Shown here one piece after another: positions 7,584 through 15,404 of a DNA stretch of 32,853 nucleotides. A program made the translations under genes and the position numbers. The stretch comes from Gammaproteobacteria bacterium. GTDB taxonomy: Bacteria; Pseudomonadota; Gammaproteobacteria; Pseudomonadales; Azotimanducaceae. Numbering within the stretch: the stretch's first letter is position 1; the number at the start of each line of letters is the position of its first letter. The notes under the pieces were generated by a model. It did not search any database. It saw nothing but the letters and a program-made list of their open reading frames with translations, and had not been told where the DNA came from. The stretch lies in contig VXPO01000117.1 in the NCBI GenBank assembly GCA_009839505.1, positions 1 through 32,853 on the forward strand, given 5' to 3'.

Positions 7584-9170
7584 ATGGCCGCTGACCGGGA
7601 CACGGACGTCATCGTCCTCGGCGCAGGCCACAACGGACTGGTGTGCGCGTGCTATCTCGCCAAGGCGGGCTTGAGCGTGCGCGTATTGGAACGGCGGTCC
7701 ATCGTCGGCGGCGCCGCGGTCACTGAGGAGTTCCATCCGGGCTATCGCAACTCCACCGCCAGTTATACGGTCGGCCTGCTGTCGCCCGACGTGATCCGCG
7801 ACCTCAACCTCAAGGCCCACGGTTGCCGGTTCGTGCCGCGCCCGGTGGCCAACTTCCTGCCACTCTCGGGCACGGAGTCGCTGACCGTCTTCAACGGCGA
7901 TGCCGAGACCGCGCGCGAGTTCGCCCGCTTCTCCGCTGCCGACGCGCAGGCGTTGCCGGGATTCCGGGCCATGGTTCGAGAGATTGGCGACGTGGTGCGA
8001 CGACAGATGGACCGCACGCCGCCAAACGTCGGTGGTGGCGTTGCGGACCTCATGAACGCCGGTCTCGCCGCACTGGACGCCAAGGCACTCTCCATGGTCC
8101 GGCGTCGCGACCTCGGGGATCTGTTTCTGAAATCCGTCGGCGACCTGCTCGGCGCCGTCTTCGAAAACGAGCACGTCAAGGCGGCCTTGGCCTTCGACGC
8201 GGTGGTCGGCAACTTCGCCTCGCCCTACGCCTCCGGTACCGCCTACGGACTACTGCATCACGCCTTCGGCGAACTCGACGGCGTGCGCGGCGCGTGGGGA
8301 CACGCCATCGGCGGCATGGGGGCCATCACCCAGGCGATGCTGAAGGAAGCCCACGCCCTAGGCGTGCTCGTCGACACCGAAGCCGAGGTCACCGAAGTGC
8401 TCGTGGAGCAGGGCCGAGCGGTGGGTGTCGCGCTCGCCGACGGCACGACGCACCGGGGACGCGCCGTCGCCGCCAACGTCGCTCCCAAGCTCCTCTACCT
8501 CGATCTCGTCGAGGACACCCACCTCGAAGACGAGTTCCTGCAGCGCGTGCGCGCCATCCGCACCGAGTCCGCGACGCTCAGGATCAACGTCGCCCTCTCC
8601 GAACTGCCCGACTTCACCTGCCGGCCCGGCACCGACGCGCAGAACCACCATCGTTCGGGAATCGTCATCGGGCCGACACTGCGCTACCTGGAGGAGGCCT
8701 ACCTCGATGCACGCCAGGGTGATTGGTCGACGTCGCCGGTCATCGAAATGCTCATCCCTTCAACGGTGGACGACTCCCTGGCCCCGGCCGGCCACCACGT
8801 CGCAAGCCTCTTCTGCCAGCACTTCCCCCGGGACCGGGATTGGGACACCCACCGTGATGCCGCCGCCGACACCGTGTTCGCCGCCATCGATCGGTTCGCG
8901 CCGAACTTCTCCGACGCCGTCATCGCCCGAGATGTGCTGACGCCCGCCGATCTTGAGAGTCGCTTCGGACTTCCGGGCGGCGACATCTTCCACGGCGCCA
9001 TGACCCTGGATCAGCTCTGGACCAACCGGCCCGTGATGGGCCACGCCGCGTACCGGGGACCGATCAAGGGGCTCTACCACTGTGGCGCGGGCGCCCACCC
9101 CGGCGGCGGCGTCACCGGCATGCCGGGTCGCAACGCGGCGCGCGAGATCATCCGCGATGTCGGTCGCTGA
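7584..9170 (+). CDS. FAD-dependent oxidoreductase, phytoene desaturase / PYROXD2-like
   Basis: This 528-residue flavoprotein belongs to the CrtI/phytoene-desaturase superfamily, nearest the PYROXD2-type group. It opens with a dinucleotide-binding fold, GAGHNG (Gly13, Gly15, Gly18), followed by the acidic end of strand 2 (VLERR) and GGAAVTEE. The C-terminal FAD-closing segment GLYHCGAGAHPGGGVTGMPG is strongly conserved in the family. The length is full. No carotenoid genes (crtB, crtE, crtY) are nearby, so carotenoid desaturation is unlikely; oxidation or isomerisation of another hydrophobic substrate is more plausible. It begins 9 bases after the HExxH gene, probably in one transcript with it and the CoA transferase, and is followed by a promoter for the next gene. 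Confidence 0.88.
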   Translation: MAADRDTDVIVLGAGHNGLVCACYLAKAGLSVRVLERRSIVGGAAVTEEFHPGYRNSTASYTVGLLSPDVIRDLNLKAHGCRFVPRPVANFLPLSGTESLTVFNGDAETAREFARFSAADAQALPGFRAMVREIGDVVRRQMDRTPPNVGGGVADLMNAGLAALDAKALSMVRRRDLGDLFLKSVGDLLGAVFENEHVKAALAFDAVVGNFASPYASGTAYGLLHHAFGELDGVRGAWGHAIGGMGAITQAMLKEAHALGVLVDTEAEVTEVLVEQGRAVGVALADGTTHRGRAVAANVAPKLLYLDLVEDTHLEDEFLQRVRAIRTESATLRINVALSELPDFTCRPGTDAQNHHRSGIVIGPTLRYLEEAYLDARQGDWSTSPVIEMLIPSTVDDSLAPAGHHVASLFCQHFPRDRDWDTHRDAAADTVFAAIDRFAPNFSDAVIARDVLTPADLESRFGLPGGDIFHGAMTLDQLWTNRPVMGHAAYRGPIKGLYHCGAGAHPGGGVTGMPGRNAAREIIRDVGR

Positions 9171-9177
9171 CGCCGAA

Positions 9178-9223
9178 TTGCCGAGGACGCGACGCGTTGT
9201 ATATGGTGTTGTCTGACGACAAC
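9178..9223 (+). promoter_or_regulatory. Promoter with overlapping operator-like palindrome
   Basis: TTGCCG (9178-9183) and TATATG (9200-9205) are separated by 16 bases, a reasonable sigma-70 pair. GTTGTC-TGAC-GACAAC (9208-9223) follows directly, a perfect 6-bp inverted repeat just downstream of the -10 box. It covers the expected transcription start, the classic place for a repressor. The TTGTC/GACAA half-sites resemble those of GntR-type regulators, but no such regulator is in the window. Confidence 0.5.
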
Positions 9224-9236
9224 GGGGGACACCAAG

Positions 9237-10103
9237 GTGAGCGAATTCCTGCAAAGGCGTGAGATCGGCAACACGGGCTTGATGTCGAGCCGGTTGGGCA
9301 TCGGCTCCACGTTCAACGCGCCGACGCACGTGATCGAAGACGCATTCCATCGCGGCATCAACTACCTCTATTGGGGCACGGTCCGCCAGCCGACTTTCGC
9401 CCAGGCGATGGTCAACCTGGCGAAGGAGCACCGCGACGACATGATCCTGACGATCCAGTCCTATTCTCCGGACGCGAGTACCATCGAGGGCGAAGTCGAA
9501 GAGGCGTTGAAGGCCTCCGGCGTCGACCGTTTCGACTTCCTGCTGCTGGGGAATCGGGCGACCGTACCGACGCTGGCGTTCGTCGAAGTCTTCGAGAAGC
9601 TGCGCGACCGCGGCATCGTGCGGTTCATGTCCTTGAGCAGCCACAACCGGCCGATGCTGCCCGAGTTGCTCGACCTCTACGCGCGGGGCGAGAGCCCGTA
9701 CCAACTGCTGATGCTGCGCTACAACGGCGTGCACCGCGGCGCCGAGAAGGATGTCTTCCCATTCGTCCCGGAGTCCGGACCGAAGCCCTCGATCATGACC
9801 TACACGGCGACGCGCTGGGGGCACCTGCTGGATCCCGAGAAGATGCCGGACGGTGAACAGCCGGTCAGCGCTCGCGACTGCTACCGCTACTCGATGTCGC
9901 ACCCGGCCGTGGACATGGTGCTGTGCGGGCCCGCCAACGCCGAGCAGATGGATCAAGCCATCGCGGCGATGGAACGCGGACCGTTGGAGCCCGACGAGCG
10001 CGCACGGATCGAACGGATCGGCGCGCACCTGTACGGCCAATACGCCCCGGCGTACCCGGACCAGGGGGATGCCCAGGACGTGGCGGCGGGACGGGCCCTG
10101 TAG
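9237..10103 (+). CDS. Aldo/keto-reductase-fold protein lacking the canonical catalytic tetrad
   Basis: This 288-residue protein has the AKR opening (REIGNTGLMSSRLGIG) and barrel landmarks (ALKASGVDRFDFLLL, then KLRDRGIVRFMSLSSHNRP), so fold membership is clear. By eye, the four catalytic positions are replaced. The usual GINxxDTA segment reads GINYLYWGT (Asp to Tyr45). The catalytic Tyr position holds Arg50, the Lys position in ILTIQSY holds Gln74, and the His after FDFLLL is Gly105. A subgroup of AKR-like proteins with a NYxYWG segment seems to share this, so it is probably a family trait and not decay. Start GTG 9237, with GGGGGA upstream. It has its own promoter/operator. It may bind ligand or catalyse something other than carbonyl reduction. 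Confidence 0.82.
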   Translation: MSEFLQRREIGNTGLMSSRLGIGSTFNAPTHVIEDAFHRGINYLYWGTVRQPTFAQAMVNLAKEHRDDMILTIQSYSPDASTIEGEVEEALKASGVDRFDFLLLGNRATVPTLAFVEVFEKLRDRGIVRFMSLSSHNRPMLPELLDLYARGESPYQLLMLRYNGVHRGAEKDVFPFVPESGPKPSIMTYTATRWGHLLDPEKMPDGEQPVSARDCYRYSMSHPAVDMVLCGPANAEQMDQAIAAMERGPLEPDERARIERIGAHLYGQYAPAYPDQGDAQDVAAGRAL

Positions 10104-10117
10104 CGGCGACCGGGGCG

Positions 10118-11077
10118 CTACGGGGGTACGTAGTTCTCGATCGGGCCGCTCCACCAGTTGCACACCCGACCGTCGAGATAGTGGGTCGGGATTGCCGCCT
10201 TGAACCGCGCGGCGCGGGCTTCGCGGTCGGTGTCCTTGCCGTAGATCGCCTGCATCCGCACCTCGATGGTCGAACGCATGGGCGCATCCTCCGCCGTGTT
10301 GGGATCCGCGACGGCGGTGTGGAACACGGTGCGTAGGTTGAGGATCTCCTGGCGCGTGTCGTACTGGCGGAACAGCAGGACCTCGTCGGGGGTCATGTCG
10401 GGAAAGTAGTACCAGCGCTGGTGCGAGCCGTGGATCAGCCGCTGGTCCACGACCTTGGTGTACTGCTTGATGTTGCCGGTGTTCTGGCCGTCGCCGAAGA
10501 CGATGTCGTCGGGTCTAACCGAACGCATGTCGCACACCGCGAGCGGCATCATCCGCACGGTCTCGGGGATGGCGCTGCGCCATATATTGATGCTCTCGAA
10601 GTGCCGGGCGTCCGGCACGATCCGGTGGAAACGGTCTTCCGCCGCCGGCGACATGTCCGCGTGGATGCCCTGGGCGTAGGCGCCGCCGCTGCCGTTGGGC
10701 GTGGGCTTGACCCCACGGGGACCTTTCATGCCGCCGAAGCCGTTGCGGTACTCGTGGCCCCCGCCTCTGACTTCGTCGCAGCCCGTGACCCTCTTCAGGA
10801 GTTCCCGGCATTCGGCGTAGAACTCGCCCAGCACCACCTCAGTGTTCAACAGGTCGAGTTCCGTCGGCGCGAAGACGAGTTGAAAACCGTGGCTCGCGAG
10901 CGTGGGGGCCGGATCGAGCAGCCGGGCGTTGTGCACGACGATGTCCTCGCGGATCCCAAGGGTCTTCAGGTCATCGGGGTGCTTGGCCGAATAGTGGTTG
11001 GGAACGCGGAAGCCCCGATGTCGGCTGTGGGCGAAGTTGGCCGCGGTCTCGATCGACACGGGCTCGGAACCGGGCAT
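10118..11077 (-). CDS. CmcJ/NvfI (AsaB-like) family putative Fe(II)/2-oxoglutarate oxygenase
   Basis: This 319-residue protein belongs to the CmcJ/AsaB/NvfI family, whose members act in cephamycin and fungal natural-product pathways as hydroxylase- or desaturase-type oxygenases. Family landmarks are NIWRSAIPETVRMMPLAVCDMRSV and RWYYFPDMTPDEVLLFRQYD. His139-x-Asp141 in GIHADMSP, His253 in VFHTAV and Arg274 in EVRM form a plausible metal and co-substrate set. The ATG at 11077 is preceded on the minus strand by GGAGG; an upstream in-frame extension exists but has no ribosome site and would cross the inverted repeat at 11122-11146. It is divergent from the TauD/TfdA-like gene, with which it shares a 111-bp control region. 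The substrate is unknown; catabolic use is as likely as biosynthesis. Confidence 0.83.
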   Translation of the reverse strand: MPGSEPVSIETAANFAHSRHRGFRVPNHYSAKHPDDLKTLGIREDIVVHNARLLDPAPTLASHGFQLVFAPTELDLLNTEVVLGEFYAECRELLKRVTGCDEVRGGGHEYRNGFGGMKGPRGVKPTPNGSGGAYAQGIHADMSPAAEDRFHRIVPDARHFESINIWRSAIPETVRMMPLAVCDMRSVRPDDIVFGDGQNTGNIKQYTKVVDQRLIHGSHQRWYYFPDMTPDEVLLFRQYDTRQEILNLRTVFHTAVADPNTAEDAPMRSTIEVRMQAIYGKDTDREARAARFKAAIPTHYLDGRVCNWWSGPIENYVPP

Positions 11078-11121
11078 GTTCGTGACCTCCGCTGACCTTG
11101 AGGGCACCAATGCGATCCACA

Positions 11122-11146
11122 AGTATAGACCGCCGCCGTCTATACT
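11122..11146. promoter_or_regulatory. Perfect 25-bp inverted repeat between divergent oxygenase genes
   Basis: AGTATAGAC (11122-11130) and GTCTATACT (11138-11146) are perfect inverted copies with a 7-bp spacer, near the middle of the 111-bp gap between two divergent starts. Each arm contains TATACT reading outward, a good -10 hexamer for each direction. The element could thus be both operator and back-to-back promoter cores. No convincing -35 boxes accompany them, which would fit activator dependence. Confidence 0.6.
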
Positions 11147-11188
11147 GACGGGTCGACGACCGGCGAAGCGCAACGCAGGAGGCTTACA

Positions 11189-12298
11189 GTGGCCGAGCCC
11201 CAGGACCCGCAACTCGCGACCAATCCGACGTACCTGCAGCGCGCCGAACGCGCCAAGGCGGACAAGCCTCCCTCACGTTCGACACCGTTGGGTGCGGTTG
11301 CCCAAGTCCGCTCGCCCGCCAGCAGCCGACGGCAGATGATGGAGGGGATCTTGGCCCAGGATCGCGATCTCGTCCCAGGGACGTTCGGCACGGTCTACTA
11401 CAAGCCGGTCACGGTCTGCGGCATCGACTTGAAGCTCGAACCCGTGCAGCCGTCGATCGGCACCGTCGTACACGGCATCGATCTGGCCCGTGACCTCGAC
11501 GATCCCGAGATGGTGACGTTCCTGCGCGAGTTGTGGCTGGAGCGACGGGTCATCATGTTCCGCAACCAGGCGCATCTGACGCGCGATGGAATGGTTAAGT
11601 TCGCGGAACACTTCGGCGAAATCGGCGCCCCGTTCGGCGAGCGCGAACACATGCCGAACTCGCCCCACGACCTGAACCAGCAGGTCAAGGTGGAAGGCAT
11701 CCCGAACATGCTCGTACTGCCGTCCGACGAGACCGTGCCCAACGCCGCCACCGGCTGGCACGCCGACGCCACCTGGCAGCCGCGACCGCCCATGGGATCG
11801 ATCCTGATGTGCCGCGAAGCACCCCCCGTCGGCGGCGACACCTGCTTCTGCGACTGCCACGGCATGTGGGAAGGACTGCCGCTGGACATCAAGGAGCGCG
11901 TTGAACACCTGAGGGCCGTCCACATCGGCAGCGTGGGTCACCAGATGGACGGGGTCACCCCGGTGGCGGTTCATCCCGTCGCCAGAACGCATCCGGAGAC
12001 CGGACGGACCACGCTCTATGTCCAACAGGGCTTCGTGCGCCGATTCTCGGAGGAACACGGCGTACCGGAAGACGAGGAGAAAGCGATACTGCGGCAGATG
12101 AAGCTGCAGGAGGGGCGCCCCGAGTACACCTGCCGGTTCCGCTGGCAACCCGGGTCCGTCGCCATGTGGGACAACCGCTGCGTGCTGCACACCGCGAGCG
12201 CCGACTTCTGGCCACACCGGCGGCTGATGGAGCGTCTGACGATCCTCGACTTCGACGAGTCGCGCCGGACGCCCTACTACGCCCCGCAGGAGCACTGA
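11189..12298 (+). CDS. TauD/TfdA-family Fe(II)/2-oxoglutarate dioxygenase
   Basis: This 369-residue dioxygenase has the complete facial triad: His191-x-Asp193 in GWHADATW and His334 in DNRCVLHTA. Arg345 or Arg349 (HRRLMERLTI) is the likely 2-oxoglutarate anchor. VVHGIDLARDLDDPE and LERRVIMFRNQ are typical early family motifs. TauD itself has about 280 residues; the extra length is mostly a charged N-terminal extension of about 65 residues that I do not recognise. The start is GTG 11189, six bases after AGGAGG (11177-11182). It is divergent from the CmcJ-like oxygenase and followed 33 bases later by the VOC gene. The family commonly attacks taurine, aryloxyalkanoates, sulfates and related substrates; nothing here identifies which. 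Confidence 0.93.
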   Translation: MAEPQDPQLATNPTYLQRAERAKADKPPSRSTPLGAVAQVRSPASSRRQMMEGILAQDRDLVPGTFGTVYYKPVTVCGIDLKLEPVQPSIGTVVHGIDLARDLDDPEMVTFLRELWLERRVIMFRNQAHLTRDGMVKFAEHFGEIGAPFGEREHMPNSPHDLNQQVKVEGIPNMLVLPSDETVPNAATGWHADATWQPRPPMGSILMCREAPPVGGDTCFCDCHGMWEGLPLDIKERVEHLRAVHIGSVGHQMDGVTPVAVHPVARTHPETGRTTLYVQQGFVRRFSEEHGVPEDEEKAILRQMKLQEGRPEYTCRFRWQPGSVAMWDNRCVLHTASADFWPHRRLMERLTILDFDESRRTPYYAPQEH

Positions 12299-12331
12299 CG
12301 CCAAGCGTCCCACGCCACGCCAGAGCGACCC

Positions 12332-12772
12332 GTGGAGGCCGTCCTCGACCAGTTGAACCTCGTCGTCCGCGACATGGCGCGCTCGATCGACTTCTACCGG
12401 GCGATCGGACTGGAGATTCCAGAAGACACCGTATGGCGGACGGAAACCGGCCCCCACCATGTCGAAATCAAGATGCCCAACGGCTTCGAGTTGGCGCTGG
12501 ACAGTGAAGCCCTGGCGAGGGTCTACAACGCGGGCTGGCGCGCGTTCAAGGGCGAGGGCGATCGGGCCGTGCTGAGCTTCCGTGTCGCCGATGCCGACGA
12601 AGTCGACGCGGTCTACCAGCGCGTGGTTGCGCTTGGGTACGCCACCTCCCAACCGCCCTACTACACGTTCTGGGGCTCACGGTACGCCATCGTCGTCGAT
12701 CCGGACGGCAACCATGTGGGGCTGATGAGCCCGCCCGATCCCACGCAACGGGGCAGCCCGCCGGAGATCTAG
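12332..12772 (+). CDS. VOC-family (glyoxalase/dioxygenase-fold) protein
   Basis: This 146-residue single VOC domain has two paired beta-alpha-beta-beta-beta modules, QLNLVVRDMARSIDFYRAIGLE and VLSFRVADADEVDAVYQRVVALGY, ending in AIVVDPDGNHVGLM. The length suits a one-domain VOC protein, which usually dimerises. The Glu or Asn of the final strand (DPDGNHV) fits a metal-site or structural role, but the first metal His is uncertain (QLNLVV has Asn in its usual place), so enzymatic activity is not assured. Start GTG 12332; no strong Shine-Dalgarno. It probably shares a transcript with the dioxygenase upstream. It converges with the hydrolase gene. Confidence 0.88.
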   Translation: MEAVLDQLNLVVRDMARSIDFYRAIGLEIPEDTVWRTETGPHHVEIKMPNGFELALDSEALARVYNAGWRAFKGEGDRAVLSFRVADADEVDAVYQRVVALGYATSQPPYYTFWGSRYAIVVDPDGNHVGLMSPPDPTQRGSPPEI

Positions 12773-12879
12773 CGGAGCCTCATCCCCCAGTCGTTCCACG
12801 GTTTAGCCGTGCTCGCCGTATGACCGGCTGCAAATCTCGCCCCGTTTCAACGCGGCCCAGAGGCTGATGGCCCCGAGTC

Positions 12880-13611
12880 TTACTTGCTGTCCTGCAAGTG
12901 CCGCTTGAGAAAGTCGAAGGCGAAGTCGATTTCCTCCCCCGGCACCTGGGGATGAAGCCCCGGATTCGCGTGCAGTCGCTTGTCGGTGCTGGCCAGGGCG
13001 TCGAAGAGTTCAAGACAGCCGCCGCGGGGAAAGAGTTCGTCCTCCAACTGCATCAGGAACAGCGCCGGACAGCGGATCTCGCCGGCGTCCCGGAGCACCC
13101 GTTCCGCGAACGGCCGGCCCGCGCGTGTCGTCCCTAGGAGACCGAGGACCGCCGCCTTGGTTTCCGAGAGCCTGGCGAGGGTCGGAATGCCGAAGATCGA
13201 ACCCATGGACAATCCGAAGTAGCCCAAGTTGCCGACGTCCGCCTGCTCGCGCAACGCCGCGAGCGCGTGAAGCCAGTCGTCCACCATGTCGTCGATGAAC
13301 GTCTCCCGGCGCATCTCGTCGCCGAGCGCCTCCCGGCCGCCTGGACCCACCTGCCGCAGTCCGTGCACGGGGCCGTCGATCGACAGCGCATGGCACCCTA
13401 AGCGCACGAATCGCGCCGCCAACTGGCAGATCGGCACCTGGTAGCGGTCTCCCGATGCGCCGTGACCGAACAGGATCAGCGGTGCCGAAGTCTGCCCGTC
13501 TTCGCCGGACCACAGCGCACCCGTAACCGGTCGTCCACTACCGGCGCGAGCAAGACGGAACTCGCGCACCGACCGGCCGGCCGGGTCGTTCGCTGGCCAC
13601 CACTCGTCCAT
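12880..13611 (-). CDS. Alpha/beta hydrolase (dienelactone-hydrolase-like)
   Basis: This 243-residue hydrolase shows an oxyanion-region motif, LILFGHGASGDR, and the nucleophile elbow GLSMGS (Ser135). A late acid lies in LMQLEDELFPRGG, and a C-terminal His in NPGLHPQVPGEE completes a Ser-Asp-His triad. The core resembles dienelactone hydrolase and acetyl-xylan-esterase-like enzymes. There is no signal peptide, so it is cytoplasmic. It is transcribed toward the VOC gene and is divergent from the DUF1761 gene. The substrate is probably a small ester or lactone; this is inference from the fold only. Confidence 0.85.
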   Translation of the reverse strand: MDEWWPANDPAGRSVREFRLARAGSGRPVTGALWSGEDGQTSAPLILFGHGASGDRYQVPICQLAARFVRLGCHALSIDGPVHGLRQVGPGGREALGDEMRRETFIDDMVDDWLHALAALREQADVGNLGYFGLSMGSIFGIPTLARLSETKAAVLGLLGTTRAGRPFAERVLRDAGEIRCPALFLMQLEDELFPRGGCLELFDALASTDKRLHANPGLHPQVPGEEIDFAFDFLKRHLQDSK

Positions 13612-13719
13612 CCACGCCTCCTCCGTGTCCGGGAACTCCGCAATATACGCGTCGACGGTCCGGGGCTCACAATCGTGATCTGCGATACTTCGATGTCACC
13701 GATGCAATGGGACTCGAAC

Positions 13720-14130
13720 ATGCTCGATTTCGCTGGTCTGAACTGGTTGGCGATCCTGGTCGCCACACTCGCCGCTTTCGCGCTCGGCTACGTCTGGTAC
13801 GGACCCGTGTTCGGCAAGGCATGGCTCGACGCCCTCGGCAAGACCGAGGAGGACATCCAACCCTCGCCCACGCCGTTCGTCGTGAGCTTCGTCGCCGCAC
13901 TCGCCACCTGCATCGTGGTGGCCGCGTTGCTGAAGGGCCTCGGCATGGCCGGCGTCGGCGACGGTGCCGTGCTGGGTCTCGTGACCGGCGTCGCGTTTAT
14001 CGCCGCTTCCATGGCGTCCGACACGGCGTTCTGTGGTTGGGGATGGAAACTGTGGGCCATCCAGTCCGGCTACCGAGTGGCCTACTCGGTCATCATGGGC
14101 GCGATTCTCGGCGCGTGGCCGCCCGGCTAG
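13720..14130 (+). CDS. DUF1761 family integral membrane protein
   Basis: This protein of about 136 residues has four predicted membrane helices (LNWLAILVATLAAFALGYVW, FVVSFVAALATCIVVAALL, AVLGLVTGVAFIAASMA, and the VAYSVIMGAILGAW tail). The hallmark YVWYGPVFGKAWL after helix 1 is characteristic of DUF1761. I chose ATG 13720 because MLDFAGLNW matches the usual N-terminus and GGGA lies just upstream. ATG 13693 or 13702 would add up to nine polar residues. The function of the family is unknown. It is divergent from the hydrolase and is followed by the hairpin-bearing gap. Confidence 0.82.
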   Translation: MLDFAGLNWLAILVATLAAFALGYVWYGPVFGKAWLDALGKTEEDIQPSPTPFVVSFVAALATCIVVAALLKGLGMAGVGDGAVLGLVTGVAFIAASMASDTAFCGWGWKLWAIQSGYRVAYSVIMGAILGAWPPG

Positions 14131-14507
14131 AGCCTGGGCTAGTAGGCAATTCGCGGTCGGGATTCCGCCCCGGCCGTCAGGGTGCGGAGGACGAGTTCAA
14201 GAGACGTGCGCAAAACAAAACCGCGCTTTTGTTTTGCTCCTGATCAAGCCCATGGACGGGCTTGATCAGAGGTTCTTAGAGGCATGCCGACACCGACGCC
14301 AACTCCTTGTGCCATCTTGAGAAGTTGACACTGCCTGCCGGTGTCCGCATACCGACAGCAGTGGTGCAGTGGTGCCAAGCTCTGCGTGGCAGTCGCTACC
14401 CCACTAGCGCGAGCATGACGCGAGAAAGCACCAAGCACACCTACACATAAGTTGACTTGATGATTGGATTATCTCGTAGTAGCAATCGAGGGGACGGATT
14501 TGGGGCG
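14131..14507. other. Gene-free gap with lower GC
   Basis: This 377-base gap lies between the converging DUF1761 and LysR genes. I found no coding frame worth calling. Apart from the tandem hairpins at 14210-14269 it holds a short direct repeat (CAGTGGTGCAGTGGTGC near 14360). From about 14270 on the base composition is visibly less GC-rich than the rest of the window, which may mark an old insertion or rearrangement point. Confidence 0.6.
14210..14269. repeat. Two tandem perfect hairpins (11-bp and 12-bp stems)
   Basis: Hairpin 1 has arms GCAAAACAAAA (14210-14220) and TTTTGTTTTGC (14227-14237) with a 6-nt GC loop. After two bases, hairpin 2 has arms CTGATCAAGCCC (14240-14251) and GGGCTTGATCAG (14258-14269) with a 6-nt loop. 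Both stems are perfect. Between converging genes they could end transcription from both sides. The first, with A-rich and T-rich arms, may do so bidirectionally, though neither is a textbook GC stem plus U-tract. Confidence 0.75.
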
Positions 14508-15401
14508 CTACGGGGCAAGGGTTCGCACGAAGTCGACGATGGGCTCGGCCAAGGATTGACTCCGACGAGTGAACACTCCGCAAGGGTTGCCGCGCGGGAC
14601 GTCATCCAGTTGTCGGGAACGCATGCGATCCTTCTCGGTGATGCAGCAACTGGGGATCACGGAAATGCCTTGGCCGGCCCGCACGAAGGACTTCAATAGG
14701 GTCCAACCACTGGACTCCACGGCGACTCTCGCAGCAACCGTCAACCGGTCGCCGACCATCTCCTCGAATCGATGTCCGTATGTCCCGATGGCGGGCATGA
14801 TGGCTGGATAGACGCTCGCCTGATCCAACTGAACCGACCGTTGCCTAGTGAGGGGATGGTGCTCTGCCATCACGAGCATCAGATCGTAGGAGAACACGTC
14901 GCGGTAGTTGAAGTCCGCATTCGCCACTCCCGGTCCAACCACGACGTCGACTCCACCGCTGGCAAGTCTCGACAGGCCTTGCCGCAGCGGGCAGTTCGTC
15001 ACGCGGACGCGGACGTGCGGGTGGTGATCGAGGAACCCCTTTACGAGAAGCGGTAGCGTGACCGACGCCACCGGTGTCACCGCGACTTCGATGTCCATGG
15101 ACGCGGGTCTGTCGCGCTGCTCGGTGAACACTTCGTACAACGAGTCCAGCTCTTCCACGAGCGGCTCGGCAAGTCGACGGAACGACCTGCCGGCATCGGT
15201 GAGCGTCAAGACCGGTCCACGACGCTCGAACAGATCGGAGTCGAGTTCATGTTCGAGACTCCGCACCTGCAGAGCCACGGCGCGCTGGCTGAGGTCGAGA
15301 GATTCGGCCGCCCGGGTCATGCTTTCGAAGCGTGCGGCCGCGCAAAAGACGCGGAGCTGCCTCAGGCGGTCGCGTTTGTTCCTGCGCGGACGGTCGACCA
15401 T
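14508..15401 (-). CDS. LysR-family transcriptional regulator (downstream copy)
   Basis: This 297-residue LysR-type regulator has an N-terminal winged helix-turn-helix (RLRQLRVFCAAARFESMTRAAESLDLSQRAVALQVRSLE), followed by DLFERRGPVLTLTDAGRSF and the effector-binding domain from about residue 90. Its start lies three bases after the stop of a second LysR gene, and the two proteins are clearly paralogues. One promoter probably serves both. Its effector domain carries the usual VVVGPGV and FVRAGQGISVIPS segments. Target genes are unknown; the nearest non-regulatory genes converge on it (DUF1761) or lie beyond its partner (lipid A acyltransferase). Confidence 0.93.
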   Translation of the reverse strand: MVDRPRRNKRDRLRQLRVFCAAARFESMTRAAESLDLSQRAVALQVRSLEHELDSDLFERRGPVLTLTDAGRSFRRLAEPLVEELDSLYEVFTEQRDRPASMDIEVAVTPVASVTLPLLVKGFLDHHPHVRVRVTNCPLRQGLSRLASGGVDVVVGPGVANADFNYRDVFSYDLMLVMAEHHPLTRQRSVQLDQASVYPAIMPAIGTYGHRFEEMVGDRLTVAARVAVESSGWTLLKSFVRAGQGISVIPSCCITEKDRMRSRQLDDVPRGNPCGVFTRRSQSLAEPIVDFVRTLAP

Positions 15402-15404
15402 GGT

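Noticed and set aside
7584-9170. Carotenoid phytoene desaturase (crtI)
   Set aside because: The fold fits, but no other carotenoid genes are present and the sequence is closer to the PYROXD2-like branch.
12773-12879. Small inverted repeat CACGG/CCGTG (12797-12811) as terminator between converging genes
   Set aside because: A five-base stem with no T-tract is too weak to call.
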